Positions 1 to 12,492 of a stretch of DNA of 64,000 nucleotides are shown here, in pieces (within the stretch, counting starts at the first letter, position 1; every line of letters begins with the position of its first letter). The position numbers were made by a program, and so were the translations under genes. The notes under the pieces are model-generated. The model had not been told where the DNA came from. It saw only the letters and a list, made by a program, of their open reading frames with translations, and did no database searches. Origin of the DNA: Sipunculus nudus (taxonomy: Eukaryota > Annelida > Sipuncula > Golfingiida > Sipunculidae); the NCBI GenBank assembly GCA_026874595.1, contig CM049306.1, positions 49,796,019-49,860,018 of the forward strand, read 5' to 3'.

Positions 1-1738
1 CTGGATGATAATTCCTGCTTTTATTGATGTATGGATTTCAACCTTGACTTATATATGTCCCATTGGAAAAGCAAGACCCAAATTGACTTTGGGGTCATGA
101 GGTCAAAGGTCAAGGTCACATCTTTAAAAAGAGGTGGATGCATTTGCAGCCAAACATTTCATCTCAGACCTTTCATCTTGCACATATAAGTCATCTGCCA
201 ATAGAGGAAGACCCCTATCAATTTTGAGGTCACAAGGTCAAAGGTGAAGGTCACAGGAGCCATCTGTCCAAAAATTAGTTTCTGGATGATAATTCCTTCT
301 TTTATTGATGTATGGATTTCAAACTATACATGTATTTGACCCATTGGAAATGCAAAACCGGAATTGAATTTCGGGTCATGAGGTCAAAGGTCAAGGTCAC
401 AGGACACATCTTTAAAAAGATTGTGGATGCATTTTCAGCCATACAATTCATCTCAGATCTTTCATTTTGCACATATAGTTCACCTGCCAAGAGTGGAAGA
501 CCCCTATCAATTTTGAGGTCACAAGGTCAAAGGTGAAGGTCACAGGAGCCATATATCCAAAAATTAGTTTCTGGATGATAATTCCTGCTTTTATTGATGT
601 ATGGATTTCAAACTTGACTTATATATGTCCCATTGGAAAAGCAAGACCCAAATTGATTTTGGGGTCATGAGGTCAAAGGTCAAGGTCACATCTTTAAAAA
701 GAGGTGGATGCATTTTTAGCCAAACATTTCATCTCAGGTCTTTCATCTTGCACATATAGTTCACCTGCCAAGAGAGGAAGAACCCTATCAGTTTTGAGGT
801 CACAAGGTCAAAGGTGAAGGTCACAGGAGCCATCTGTCCAAAAATTAGTTTCTGGATGATAATTCCATCTTTTACTGATGTATGGATTTCAAACTTGGCT
901 TTGTTATTGACCCATTAGAAAAGCAAGACCCAAATTGATTTTGGGGTCATGAGGTCAAAAAGGTCAAGGTCACAGGAAACCTCTTTAAAAAGATTGTGGA
1001 TGCATTTTCAGCCAAACAATTCATCTCAGATCTTTCCTCTTGCACATATAGTTCACCTGCCAAGAGTGGAAGACCCCTATCAATTTTGAGGTCACAAGGT
1101 CAAAGATGAAGGTCACAGGAGCCATATGTCCAAAAATTAGTTTCTGGATGATAATTCCTGCTTTTATTGATGTATGGATTTCAAACTTGACTTGTATATG
1201 TCCCATTGGAAAAGTAAGACCAAAATTGATTTTGGGGTCATGAGGTCAAAGGTCAAGGTCACAGGACACATCTTAAAAAGAGGTGGATGCATTTTCAGCC
1301 AAACATTTCATCTCATATCTTTCATCTTGCACATATAGTTCTCCTGCCAAGAGGATGAACACTATCAATTTTGAGGTCACAAGGTCAAAGGTGAAGGTCA
1401 CAGGAGCCATCTGTCCAAAAATAAGTTTCTGGATGATAATTCCTGCTTTATTGATGTATAGATTTCAATCTTGACTTGCATATGTCCCATTGGAAAAGCA
1501 AGACCCAAATTGATTTTGGGGTTATGAGATCAAAGGTCAAGGTCACAGGACACATCTTTAAAAAGATCAAGGTCACAGGACCAACATCTTCAACAAGATT
1601 GTGGATCGTTAGATGGAATAAACAATAAATATGCCAAGTGTCAGTATATGCTGCTAAAAATGGGGGTCTGTTCTTGTAGGAGGGGGGCCTACTATGTCTG
1701 GGGATACTCTGGTACCTGCGGTGCCAAGAAATGTCTAG
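1..1738 (+). mobile_element. Helitron-like non-autonomous element, copy A (left end outside window)
   Basis: About five to six tandem units of roughly 290 bp fill this stretch; the anchor CTGGATGATAATTCC recurs near 1, 282, 572, 853, 1145 and 1432. Each unit carries two clusters of AGGTCA-type half sites, for example AGGTCAAAGGTCAAGGTCA at 100-118. The right end is GTCTGGGGATAC, a hairpin GGTACC-TGC-GGTGCC, then about nine bases and CTAG at 1735-1738 followed by T. A 3' hairpin shortly before CTRR with a following T is the Helitron pattern. There is no Rep/helicase coding. Short open frames of 60-70 residues on both strands are translations of the repeat and are not genes. Confidence 0.75.
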
Positions 1739-3854
1739 TTAGTATTATGATTCAGTCAGATATAATCATATGAACATGATATTGTGGAATGCCAGATGGG
1801 ATGGTAACAATCATCCCCAGGATCCGGCCAGACCCACACACGTGCTGCTACTGTCTATAAATTACAGTTTACATGTATGTACACGGATTTCAAACAACCC
1901 GCATGGTTACATACCATTGTCAAGGGTCATTGTTACGCAAAACAGTGGCGGCGATTTTTTTGTGCAGGGCCACAGTCTAACGTTACAGCGCCCTCGTATC
2001 GAGCAGACGACACCATGAAATATACAGGCGGGGAAGTATGTATTTAGTTATGCTCTGGGTTGCGGTATGGGTAATGTGTTATTGATGTAGCCATCACTCA
2101 GACGAGACCAGAGCTTTCACTCTTGTATTCAGACTGCCCGTCTGACTGCACGGGTTATGCAGTCTGGCTGCAGGGCTGAAACAGCTAGACCGTAATTTTA
2201 AGTACAAAAAGCTCTTCCGGGGCATATATCAAAAGCTTTGCAATGCCGAGCATATAGCACACTGAATACCCCATATCAATATTCAAAGCCCGCAGTATGC
2301 ATACGTAATATAATCCTGGATGTTTCGTATTATATTCACGTGAATGTCCGTTTATCCATACAAATTCATGTACATGTATATGGAAATATACGCTTACACA
2401 TAATCAGTTTGCATGGAAATGAATAAAATTCGAGGCACGGCGTCTGTATTTGATAAACAAATGTTATACAAACAGAACTGTGTTCTCGGATTTATAATAT
2501 GACCATACAATACGCTGTACATTCCGCGTGTATCAAGTATGGCTTTCATATGTATAATATATATTAAATATACCTGTATATACATATATACCTGTATATG
2601 TATACCTGTAACTATATGTATTTATTCCATATTCATGGTATTTCTTCTCAAAACAACCCATCTCAGCCTTAAATGGACGTTTGAACGTTTTGATAATATA
2701 GGAATAGCTTAAGTATATTCTAGAATTCAGCTGCTCTTGGTACATCGGGCCTAGTTACCATCTTATTTGCTGTCTGTCAGTTTTTTTGTTTTTCCAGTAT
2801 AGTATACTCGGAATTCGACGCTGGTTTGATATAGGACTGGCAAAATTTAGTTAGCACCGGTCCTCATTTATATATACAGGGCCTTGTCCATATCACGCTT
2901 TTGCGGAAATCATGCACCCTTTTGTTTGCTGTGTCAAAAAAAAGATCAAGGGTTTCAGAGGTGTTTAATAAAAATAGATATTTAGGCTAGTGAAATCTGT
3001 CGGGGTCAGGAAATTAGAACTGTTTCAATTGTTTCTTTGTACCTTAATGCCTGCATTCTCGTGATCCGAATGTCCGTCTCGAAATACTTTTGGCTCTGCA
3101 AGTGCGGTCCTTATAATGTATATAGAGTGTAACGGTCTGCTCTCCTAATACTTCAATCATAGGAAATATATACATATATAAAAAAAACGAATAAACTACT
3201 TAATATTACACTTTTCGTTCATCATTCGGTTTATGCATGAATCTTGCGTCAGCAAATCATATAGGACAAGCATATATTCTGCGAGGAATCGGCGTATACA
3301 TATCATACTGTTAATTTAGTGCGAAGACGATATATAGATAGTCATGGATGCATATTCACCAAATCTCAGCCGTTCCTCTCCACTGAGAGACGTGATTTAT
3401 ATACACGGGGGCGCCAAAGCGTCAGACTGGAGGTCTAGATCATAAAATGCCGTATACCTATACAAATGTATATATACCTGTACGTCTATAGCCCCCAGAC
3501 GGACAAGGAGAAATTAGCGCCTGGACCCAGCTCTCGCTGTGAGGTCATGACGCAAGTGGGATGATACGTACTATAAAGTGAACAGTCAGCTCCATTTAAC
3601 CACAAACGTGATTGGCTTGGTGAGTTCCGCGTGGGCTAGAGGTATGAAGATTATCCCATATATTGTTTGATATTACAGACGGAGAAATGAACCGAAAAGT
3701 GCTGTTAGAATCATGTAAGGACGAAAAATCGTCACACTCAACATGGCTATAAGACAGGTTGGTAGCATATCCAATTAAACAATCTGAGCAGATTATGAAT
3801 TATTTTAAGCTCACATGTACATGTACTTATTATAAAAGATATTTGTCTCGTAAT
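1739..3854. other. Intergenic, no gene recognised
   Basis: AT-rich sequence without a convincing exon. It includes loose TATATACCTGTA-type degenerate repeats near 2550-2620. Open frames here are short and carry no recognisable motif. Confidence 0.5.
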
Positions 3855-3899
3855 TTGTGTGTGTGTGAGTGTGTGTGTGTGTGTGTGGCATGTGTGTGT

Positions 3900-3968
<69 letters not shown>
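3855..3968. repeat. (GT)n-(GA)n compound microsatellite
   Basis: An interrupted GT tract (3855-3900) runs directly into an uninterrupted GA tract to 3968. Open frames on both strands here are Ser-Leu or Arg-Glu artefacts of the repeat. Confidence 0.97.
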
Positions 3969-3969
<1 letters not shown>

Positions 3970-4434
3970 CCTGTTTCAGATCTGTGCTGATACATCGGCT
4001 TGCAAATAACAACATTATGGTTAATGTTAATAATTACACATTAATTAAATTAAAAATCCCAGAGGGTGATGGTTGAGGTTATTTAAGGAAGCAATTATAC
4101 TTTGATCCATGTCTTTTTATTAATCTATTTATTAAGGTTCAAATCGTTTTTCTTTTTGGTTGTGTATACGTCTCAAGGACGTTGTTGATTGACAGAGGCG
4201 CCGTCTAAGGTACCGGTATGTTCAAATTTGGCCTAGATAAAGATAGTGTTTTCCAATCAATAAAAAAAAAAAAGAAAACTGCCAGTGGTGTTGCCCTCTG
4301 TAAGTTGTTGCACTAAAAGACAATGAAGGAAGGAAGACCGAGGCAAGGTAGGGAGTTTAGAACTATTAATGAGAATATTTATGATATTATGGAATGTATA
4401 TAACGCTGGCGCTTTTAGAGTTAGATTCATGGCG

Positions 4435-4509
<75 letters not shown>
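4435..4509. repeat. (TA)n microsatellite
   Basis: About 75 bp of TA with one TACA interruption, lying just left of the TIR element at 4562. Confidence 0.97.
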
Positions 4510-4511
<2 letters not shown>

Positions 4512-4561
4512 TTCGATGCCAATATTTCCAGAGTGATTTCAAGGGCATGTATGATGATATA

Positions 4562-5551
4562 CCGTATTTGACGTAATGTACCGCGCCGCATATGGATTTT
4601 TGAGGGTTGCATGGGAAGGAATGAGCCATTCTCAACTAAAAAGCTATGGCAGTCACAGTTTTCCCCCTACCCGCTTAATGACTTTAATGGCGTGAAATTA
4701 TGTCAGGGTATCCAAAGCCCATAAATATTGGCTAGGGAAAGGAAAATTTCCCTAATTTTACCTAAACGTTTCCTAACTATCGCGTGCATGGGCAGGCATT
4801 ATGCAAATAAATTGTCAACAATCTGAATGCTTAAAATAGAAGTGGACCCCTGTGTGTCAGGTTCGACGAGGGGGAACAGAAGTTACTTGATCGTTGTGTC
4901 CATTAATCTACATACGCGTATTAAATTCACGGAATATACTGAATGAACGGGAAAAAATACTCGTCTATTTTGAGCACCTGCCGCGTGGAACATCGGCTAA
5001 TTTGCTCCCTGCGGGTCAGGAAAGACTCGCGGAGTTCGTCGACCGCCATTTGCGACTTGTGAGAGATGGTTACACATATAAAAGTTCGTTGGTCCAGAGG
5101 ATATTTAAATAATAATTATTATAAAATAGGGGGATGGCTTGTTTGGGTTTTTGGTGTCGGCTTTGCGATTTCAGTCCTGTGATTAGCGGTAGATGGCATT
5201 GGCTTCGATAAAAATGTGTCGGCTTGTTTATATTAAAGTAGATGTTCAGTTGCCGTTCTAATGAAATATGTTGGCATTAAGATGACGAACACACTAAGTG
5301 TATTGTTTGGATTAGTTATTATTTATTTCATACCTTTACACAATCATCATAAGAGCTCTTTTGCTTCCCTGGATGGCCGTGAACGTGCTGCGATGTCAAA
5401 CGAAAGTGTAAATATCAAGGGATCGTAAGACGTGACACAACTGGAACATAGTAGACGTAGGGGGCAAGGGGGGGGGGGGCGCTTTATGGGGTATTTAACT
5501 ATTTAAAAATAATTTTGAGAGCGCCAGGGGAGCTCATTACGTCAAATACGG
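4562..5551. mobile_element. TIR-bounded DNA transposon or MITE-like element, ~990 bp
   Basis: The left end CCGTATTTGACGTAATG (4562-4578) is repeated as a perfect 17-bp inverted copy at 5535-5551. Both ends are bordered by TA (4560-4561 and 5552-5553), consistent with a TA target-site duplication as in IS630/Tc1/mariner-like elements. The right subterminal region holds a G-run and GCGCT/GCGCC motifs. Inside is an open frame of 74 codons (4891-5112). The superfamily cannot be named from the sequence; no DDE catalytic triad is visible. Confidence 0.65.
4891..5112 (+). pseudogene. Open-frame remnant inside the TIR element
   Basis: About 74 codons are open between a TGA just upstream and a TAA, with no internal ATG. 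The frame reads like degraded protein sequence rather than random AT-rich DNA: it is rich in charged and hydrophobic residues, including the stretch LLPAGQERLAEFVDRHLRL. Its position inside a pair of terminal inverted repeats suggests part of a transposase or accessory protein. No family motif was recognised, so this is inference. Confidence 0.3.
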
Positions 5552-5553
5552 TA

Positions 5554-7149
5554 ATACCATAATAAATTTATTTTATGTAAGGAAGACTATATATGTCTGT
5601 GTATCAGTACAAGTGTGAACAAGTGTGTAATCAAAAGAGCTCGGCCCGGCACACAATGTCGTCTGGTCGATTCTATCCGTATAAAAGACCACTTACAGTC
5701 TTACACACAATGCTCAGATAAGCCATTACACACGTGATGTCATTTTTACAATGATGATAAAATGACGAGCTTGTCACATACACCGACGCATGTACATATA
5801 ATACCGACTATTACTGAGGGCTCAGTGCATTACAAACCGTAACCGCTGGTCCTTAATCCTCCGAGCTATTGGGCTTGTAAGTACCCCAAAAATAATTAAA
5901 ACGTTGATACAAAACCTCCAGTATCTTGATAATCAATACATGGATTGCCATGCATCTTGCCTTGAGTATTGACCATGACTAGTTTTGTCAGTTCCCGAAA
6001 ACTTGTTTCGCCACCTGTATTTTTTTCTATTTTTGTACAATTTTTTTCTGTTTTTGAGACTGTCAAATGACAGCAAATATGTCAGTTCAGTTTCTCAGCT
6101 GTGGTTTCATTCAGTGTCCTGAAACCCGGTGTGTTTATTGATTATGATTGGTTTCTTCAGTTCCTGAAGGTTGCGCCACATTTAAAATAGCCTTACAGCA
6201 CAAGGTATGTTTCAAATACACCTTATTTTTATCAGCTTATCTTCGATGTGATCTGGTAAATCTAGCATTCCTCTCTCTACACGGAACAGTTGTGAACCTC
6301 TCACATAATTTATATCCAGGCCTGTAGTGTAGGTGTCAGCACATGTCACTGAGACGCGCACTTTGACCCCCAGACGTCTCGTATTTGTATGTTCAGCGGT
6401 AGTATATACGACATCAAGCTTACACAGGTATCGGTCAACAGATGTCCAGTGTTATTAGTGACTCCAGTATATCTCCGTAAGACCCGGAATAGAACGTGGG
6501 TACCCATGGTTTGAAAAGGCGCAAAGGTAGGCAAATAACGACAGCTGTTGTCTGCTTCAGAAAACTGATTTCAGGGGTAGTTTCATGTAATATATAGTGC
6601 TAGGTATAACCATTAAAGCAATTAAGCGGAAGTCGCATGCTTCAAAGTGTTATAAGGTATAATATTGCATTTATACTAAAATTACATGTACTTGCAATAT
6701 GTTAATACACAACATAGGAAGTTATTTCAGTTATATATCTAGTATTTTAACAGTAACTGCTGTGTTTCATGGACACAACGTGTGGAGTTCTTGGACGTAA
6801 AGGATTTACGTGTGCAGCATATACATGTACACTTATCGCATAAAGTGCTGATGTCATACTCCTGAAGTGGTTGATAACCGAGGCAGGACATTTTGTATAA
6901 ATCACGGCAACAATCAAGGCCGGCCTTGTTTCCATGACAGGGTTCCAAAACATCATGGGATCCAGGGGAAACCCATGTAATGGGCATGCTCCCCTTTTTA
7001 CAGCAATAGAAAATTAGGGAACTTTTTGAAAACCCCATAAAAAACATAGAAAAGTCAGGGAATCTGATTGTCCCAAATGAGGAAATGGACAGTCTTTTTA
7101 TATTCTGTCTGATATGTAAGCAGCGTATCTATTAGATGATTTTGATGTT
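5554..7149. other. Intergenic, no gene recognised
   Basis: Unique-looking AT-rich DNA. A weakly conserved stretch around 5910-6200 (CCAGTATCT... CGCCACCT) resembles 23020-23160 and may be a very decayed dispersed repeat. No exon is supported. Confidence 0.45.
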
Positions 7150-7985
7150 TTTTTAGTGGAACCGTAGGTGAAAGTGCGTAACCGTGTTTGACCTGACTGC
7201 CTTTAGGTTAAAGTACGTGACAGAGTGTGCTGGATTAGACTTAAGGTGAATGTGCGTTTCCGTGTGTGACTGGACGTGACTGTAGGGGAATATGCTTGAC
7301 CCCGTGTGACTGGACATGTATGTAGGTGAATATGCTTGACCGTGTGTGACTGGACATGACTGTAGGTGAAGATGCTCGACCGTGTGTGACTGGAAGTGAC
7401 TGTAGGGGAATATGCTCGACCGTGTGTGACTGGAAGTGACTGTAGGGGAATATGCCTGACCGTGTGTAGCAAGACGTGACTGTAGGGGAATATGCCTGAC
7501 CGTGTGTAGCAAGACGTGACTGTAGGGGAATATGCCTGACCGTGTGTAGCAAGACGTGACTGTAGGGGAATATGCTTGACCGTGTGTGACTGGACGTGAC
7601 TTTAGGAGAATATGCCTGACCATGTGTGACTGGACATGACTGTAGGTGAATGTCCTTGACCGTGTGTGACTAGACGTGACTGCAGGTGAATGTGCGTGAC
7701 CCTGTGTGACTGGACCTGACTGTGGGAGAATATTCGTTTTCTTGTGTGCACGTGAGCGTGTCACTGGATGTGACAGCAGCTGAAAGAGCATTGGTGTGTG
7801 TAACTGGATATGAAAGTGCGTGACCGTGTGTGACTGGACGTGACTGTTTGGGTATGTAATGTATGAGTGTGTTCGACTTTAGGAGAAAGTACGTGACCGG
7901 TTGTGACTGTACGTGACTGTAGCTAAATGTGTAGGACCATTTGTGACAGGGCGTGACTGTAGGTTATTGTTCATGACCATAAATG
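7150..7985. repeat. 40-bp minisatellite, about 20 units
   Basis: The unit is TGTAGGGGAATATGCCTGAC followed by CGTGTGTGACTGGACGTGAC, repeated in strict 40-bp register from about 7281 to 7720 and more loosely outside. Neighbouring units at 7441-7560 are almost identical, with the variant CGTGTGTAGCAAGACGTGAC, indicating recent local amplification. On the minus strand the unit lacks stop codons in all three frames, so a 212-residue open frame (7153-7791) appears; it is a by-product of the repeat. Confidence 0.93.
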
Positions 7986-9297
7986 TATGTGTTCCCATAA
8001 CTTACGGGTTAACGGTCAATATAGAAAAGTGAAAAGATGACGTGCTTGTCCAGACAAAAAAAAGACGATTTGAAGGGTAATATATATTGCTTATTTAAAT
8101 GGTTGTCAATACTGAGGGCACACATGCACACACACGTCTGTAGGCACATAATATATGGGGGTCTATAGAAAGTAGTGATATGATGTATTAATGGAATATT
8201 GTCCCTCATATAATTGCTATCCATCTTTTTGTCACCTTCCCATTTATCAGACATTACATATGGCAATAAATAAAGCGGGATGGTTAAACCGTCGTCCCGT
8301 ACAAATTTGATCAAACAACTCGTGCATGATTTGTTCTAAGCGGTACCCGCAGTCCCACATCTATCAACAGAAATAAACTTTAAAAGCGTAAAATAAGGAT
8401 CCCAAAAGTGCTAACTACGTTATCTATGTAAATAAAATAAAAGAAAGCATATTTAATTTTCAGCTCGTGGTTTCAGGGGATTTCTTCTTTTATCGAGAGC
8501 GTTGTATCAGTGTAATAATACCTCTGTTTTGAAAACTTCCCGTACAATTATAACATGTTTATACATGGTTGAAGAATATATCGGTCATATATTATGAATA
8601 GGATTGAAATGGTTATGTCACACGGTTATAAATTTAGATAATCACCTTTCTTTGTCGAGATTATTAAACTTAGAACAGTCTGTCCAAGCACTTATGCTGT
8701 TAAACTTACTCAAATAAGCTCTTTCCCGTAAGCTGCAAGCAGATCTGAAATGAGATCTGAGTTTGTCTTTTTTTTTTTTTGGGGGGGGGGGATCCTATTA
8801 TAGTTTTATTTTTATATATAAATATGTCTATTAAATCGCTTTTTTTTTTTACTTGAAAACATTGACTCGAAGCTGTACTCTGAAAAAAGGGTTTTCGATA
8901 GTTCTTTAAGGAATTGACATGTGATGTTTTATATAAAAATAAATTGGGTTCTGTTATGTGTGTGCGTGCATATTGCAAATTTTACGCTATGTGATCTATA
9001 CTATTACGCATATATCAGCTCTGCGCTTCCTGCACGCAGTAAAATCTCTGTAACACGAATTACTGTTTGACCAATAAAATTATTCGTACAAGTGCATGAG
9101 CCCATCGTGCCGGACATTTGAAATATCGCTGAGTAAATAATGGTTGCATCACTTGGATGCCTCCTGTAATGTTAAATAAAAGGACAGTTTTCAATAAAAA
9201 ATATAACCTATGTGTGGTTGTCCAACCATTTATGCTTGTCAATAAATATTCGAAAACGTCAGTTTTCAGAAACCAGAAATCCCGTGTTATTATTGTA
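7986..9297. other. Intergenic, no gene recognised
   Basis: AT-rich DNA without a supported exon. It contains a T-run/G-run junction at 8768-8791. Confidence 0.5.
8768..8791. repeat. T13-G11 homopolymer junction
   Basis: A pure T tract passes directly into a pure G tract. A longer example of the same arrangement is at 49342-49381. Confidence 0.95.
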
Positions 9298-9474
9298 TCC
9301 CCAGACAAAGTCGGGGGATACTATGGTTTCATACCGGTCCCGCCGCTGCCGCCGCCGCCGCCGCCGCCGCATATAAATCTTGTTGGCGCGATAACCCAAA
9401 AAATATTTCACGGAACTTTACCAAACTTGGTATATGTATAGATATGAGTAAGAGGACGACGCCTATTTAAAATG

Positions 9475-9486
9475 AGGTCATGACCT
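9475..9486. promoter_or_regulatory. Palindromic nuclear-receptor-type site AGGTCATGACCT
   Basis: This 12-mer is an exact inverted repeat of AGGTCA with zero spacing, the form known as the palindromic thyroid-hormone/retinoid response element. The equivalent position in copy D reads AGGTCATTACCT and has lost the symmetry. Binding is not shown by sequence alone. Confidence 0.4.
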
Positions 9487-10541
9487 TCACTAGGAGAGTG
9501 TCCTTGACCTTGAATAGGTCCAATATTGGGGAAAATCACACAAATTCTTTAATGTCTCAAGAAATCTTGCATGGATTTATCCCAAAATCAAGTTGATGGA
9601 AGATCATGGATAGGGTTGTCATGTTCCAGAAACTGGTGGCGCCACCTATTATTCTTTACTTGTTTTCATGCCGTTTAATACCCCCATAATTGCCACCTTA
9701 CAGTACTGTGAGCATTGTAAGTCAAAAACTAATGGACAGATTTCTTTTATATTATGCATATACATAGGTATTAGTTATGGGATGATGTTTATTTAAATTG
9801 GGGTCATGACCTTTGCTATGATAGTGGCCTTGACCTTGAATATTGCCATATATGGTGAAAATCACACACCTCTTATGATATCTCCATTGTTGATAGCCTT
9901 ATGGATTTCAAACATGACTTATGTATGGCCCACCACTAAAGTAAGAACCCTATAGGTTCTAGGGTCATGAGGTCAAAGGTCAAGGTCACTGGACTGGCAT
10001 TTTAAAAGATACTGTGGATGCATTTTAAGCCAAACTTTAATCCCAGGTCTTCCATCTTGAATATATAGCTCACTTGCCAATAGTGGATGATCCATATAAA
10101 TTTTGGGGTCACAAGGTCAAAGGTCAAGGCCACAGGAGCTATCTGTCCAAAAATTAGTTTCTGGATGATAATTCCTGCTTTTATTGATGTATTGATTTCA
10201 AATTTGACTTATATATGTCCCATTGAAAAAGCAAAACTCCAATTGATTTTGGGGTCATGAGGTCAAAGGTCACAGGACACATCTTTAAAAAGATTGTGGA
10301 TGCATTTTCAGCCAAACATTTCATCTCAGACCTTTCATCTTGCACATATAAGTCATCTGCCAATAGAGGAAGACCCCTATCAGTTTTGAGGTCACAAGGT
10401 CAAAGGTTAAGGTCACAGGAGTCATCTGTCCAAAAATTAGTTTCTGGATGATAATTCCTGCTTTATTGATGTATGGATTTCAAACTTGACTTGTATATGT
10501 CCCATTGGAAAAGCAAGACCCAAATTGATTTTGGGGTCATG

Positions 10542-10560
10542 AGGTCAAAGGTCAAGGTCA
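10542..10560 (+). promoter_or_regulatory. DR1 plus extended half-site motif (example in copy B)
   Basis: AGGTCAAAGGTCAAGGTCA contains a perfect AGGTCA-A-AGGTCA direct repeat (DR1 consensus of RXR, HNF4 and PPAR-type receptors) overlapping TCAAGGTCA, the extended half site of ERR/NR5A-type monomeric receptors. The same string recurs once per tandem unit in all the well-preserved copies. Functional use is inference. Confidence 0.45.
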
Positions 10561-12444
10561 CAGGACACATCTTTAAAAAGATGTGGATGCATTTTAAGTC
10601 AAACTTTCATCCCAGGTCTTCCATCTTGAATATATAGCTCACTTGCCAATAGTGGATAATCCATATAAATTTTGGGGTCACAAGATCAAAGGTCAAGGCC
10701 ACAGGAGCTATCTGTCAAAAAATTCGTTTCTGGATGATAATTCCTACTTTTTATTGATGTATGGATTTCAAACTTGACTTGTATTTGACCCATTGGAAAA
10801 GCAAGACCCGAATTGATTTTGGGGTCATGAGGTCAAAGGTCAAGGTCACAGGAAACCTTTAAAAAGATGTGGATGCATTTTCAGCCAAACATTTCATCTC
10901 AGATCTTTCATCTTGCACATATAGTTCACCTGCCAAGAGAGGAAGAACCCTATCAATTTTGAGGTCACAAGGTCAAAGGTGAAGGTCACAGGAGCCATCT
11001 GTCCAAAAATTAGTTTCTGGATGATAATTCCTTCTTTTATTGATGTATGGATTTCAAACTTGACTTGTATTTGACCCGTTGGAAAAGCAAGACCCGAATT
11101 GATTTTGGGTCATGAGGTCAAAGGTCAAGGTCACAGGACACATCTTTATAAAGATTGTGGATGCATTTTCTGCCAAACAATTCATCTCAGATCTTTCATC
11201 TTGCACATATAGTTCACCTGCCAAGAGTGAAAAACCCCTATCAATTTTGAGGTCACAAGGTCAAAGGTGAAGGTCACAGGAGCCATCTGTCCAAAAATTA
11301 GTTTCTGGATGATAATTCCTGCTTTTATTGATGTATGGTTTTCAAACTTGACTTGCATATGTCCCATTGGAAAAGCAAGACCCAAATTGATTTTTTCATG
11401 AGGTCAAAGGTCAAGGTCACAGGACACATCTTTAAAAAGATCAAGGTCACAGGACCAACATCTTCAACAAGATTGTGGATTGTTAGATGGAAGAAACAAT
11501 AAATATGCCAAGTGTCGTTCTTAAAGGGGGGGGGGGGGGGGCTACTATGTCTGGGGATACTCTGGCACCTGCGGTGCCGAGAAATGTCTAGTTATTATTG
11601 TCTTTTGTAGAGCTGCATGTTTTTCAAAGACTGTTAGAAAATTTCACCCTTATATATAGAGCCCTCTTACCGGTATATAAATTTATTGTGTATGTATATA
11701 AAGATCAGAAGATTTTCCGAACGATGAGTATTTAAGCCGCATATGAAGGTGTCAAAGGTCAAATAAGGTCAGAGGTTACTTCTGTAACTTCAGGGATGCA
11801 CGAGAATGGTTCCTGAGCAAAATAACAAGCGTCACGGTCACCAAAGGTCACGTGTCATGTAATCTGCGGTAATAAACACGCAACGGCAAGCACCTATAAG
11901 TCAACAATTCCTGGATTTGTTATTGTCGTGAGTTACTTGCATGGTTCTGACGTAAAGTAGAACTTATCATGTGACAACGAGTTCAGTGGTGTCTGTTTAT
12001 TAAACCCTTTCACCTTTTTTGAGTTCATGCAAAAGGGAGTTGCCTGGACGTAAGTACCGTGCTCAAGATCTAGAGATATTCCAGGGACGTCCCATTAACA
12101 TGCAAATAAAAAAATAGCATTAACCCTATTTTTTACAATGTCTAAAAATACGACGCACTATAATTTTGTTATTGTAAACACGGGTCATGAAAGTCAACTT
12201 ACTGGCGTGCACAAGACGGACTACCTGTCTGTACGGTCGGAAGCCTATATAGTTACTCGGGTGTGTAATGTTTCCACTACGCGGAAGAATCAAGTCCGAC
12301 ATATTAGATTTGGTACAAGAATTAATCATGTCAGCTCGGTTGGACTTACTGCATGTCGCGATATTATTTCAAGAAGAAGACGACATTTCAAGGTTGTATA
12401 TACAAGAATAAGGTGGAAATATAGGTGTACAAACAATATACATG

Positions 12445-12446
<2 letters not shown>

Positions 12447-12492
<46 letters not shown>
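12447..12492. repeat. (TA)n microsatellite
   Basis: TA tract with a short TTTA interruption. It extends a chance open frame on each strand. Confidence 0.95.

Larger units (their letters stand above)
9298..11591 (+). mobile_element. Helitron-like non-autonomous element, copy B (complete)
   Basis: It begins with TC after a host A (TCCCCAGAC at 9298) and ends with CTAG at 11588-11591 before a host T, as expected for Helitron insertion between A and T. The left end folds as GTATCCCC...GGGGGATAC. Near the right end, GTCTGGGGATAC is the reverse complement of the left-end GTATCCCCAGAC, followed by a perfect hairpin GGCACC-TGC-GGTGCC. The interior has a (CCG)n tract near 9345, a spacer with GGTGGCGCCACC at 9635-9646, then about five ~290-bp tandem units and a G-run near 11526. 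No transposase, Rep or helicase is encoded. Confidence 0.8.

Noticed and set aside
302-1474. Series of 60-80 residue ORFs on both strands, recurring at 10181-11385 and 26573-27941
   Set aside because: They are the same translations of the ~290-bp Helitron-like unit in each copy and are broken by unit-to-unit indels; no independent gene evidence.
4394-4635. Tyr-Ile repeat ORFs over TA tracts (also at 32110, 33187, 46506, 62612 and 63110)
   Set aside because: Produced by the TA dinucleotide repeat in any frame; not genes.
7153-7791. 212-residue minus-strand ORF
   Set aside because: Entirely within the 40-bp minisatellite, which happens to lack stops; no unique coding sequence or start/splice context.
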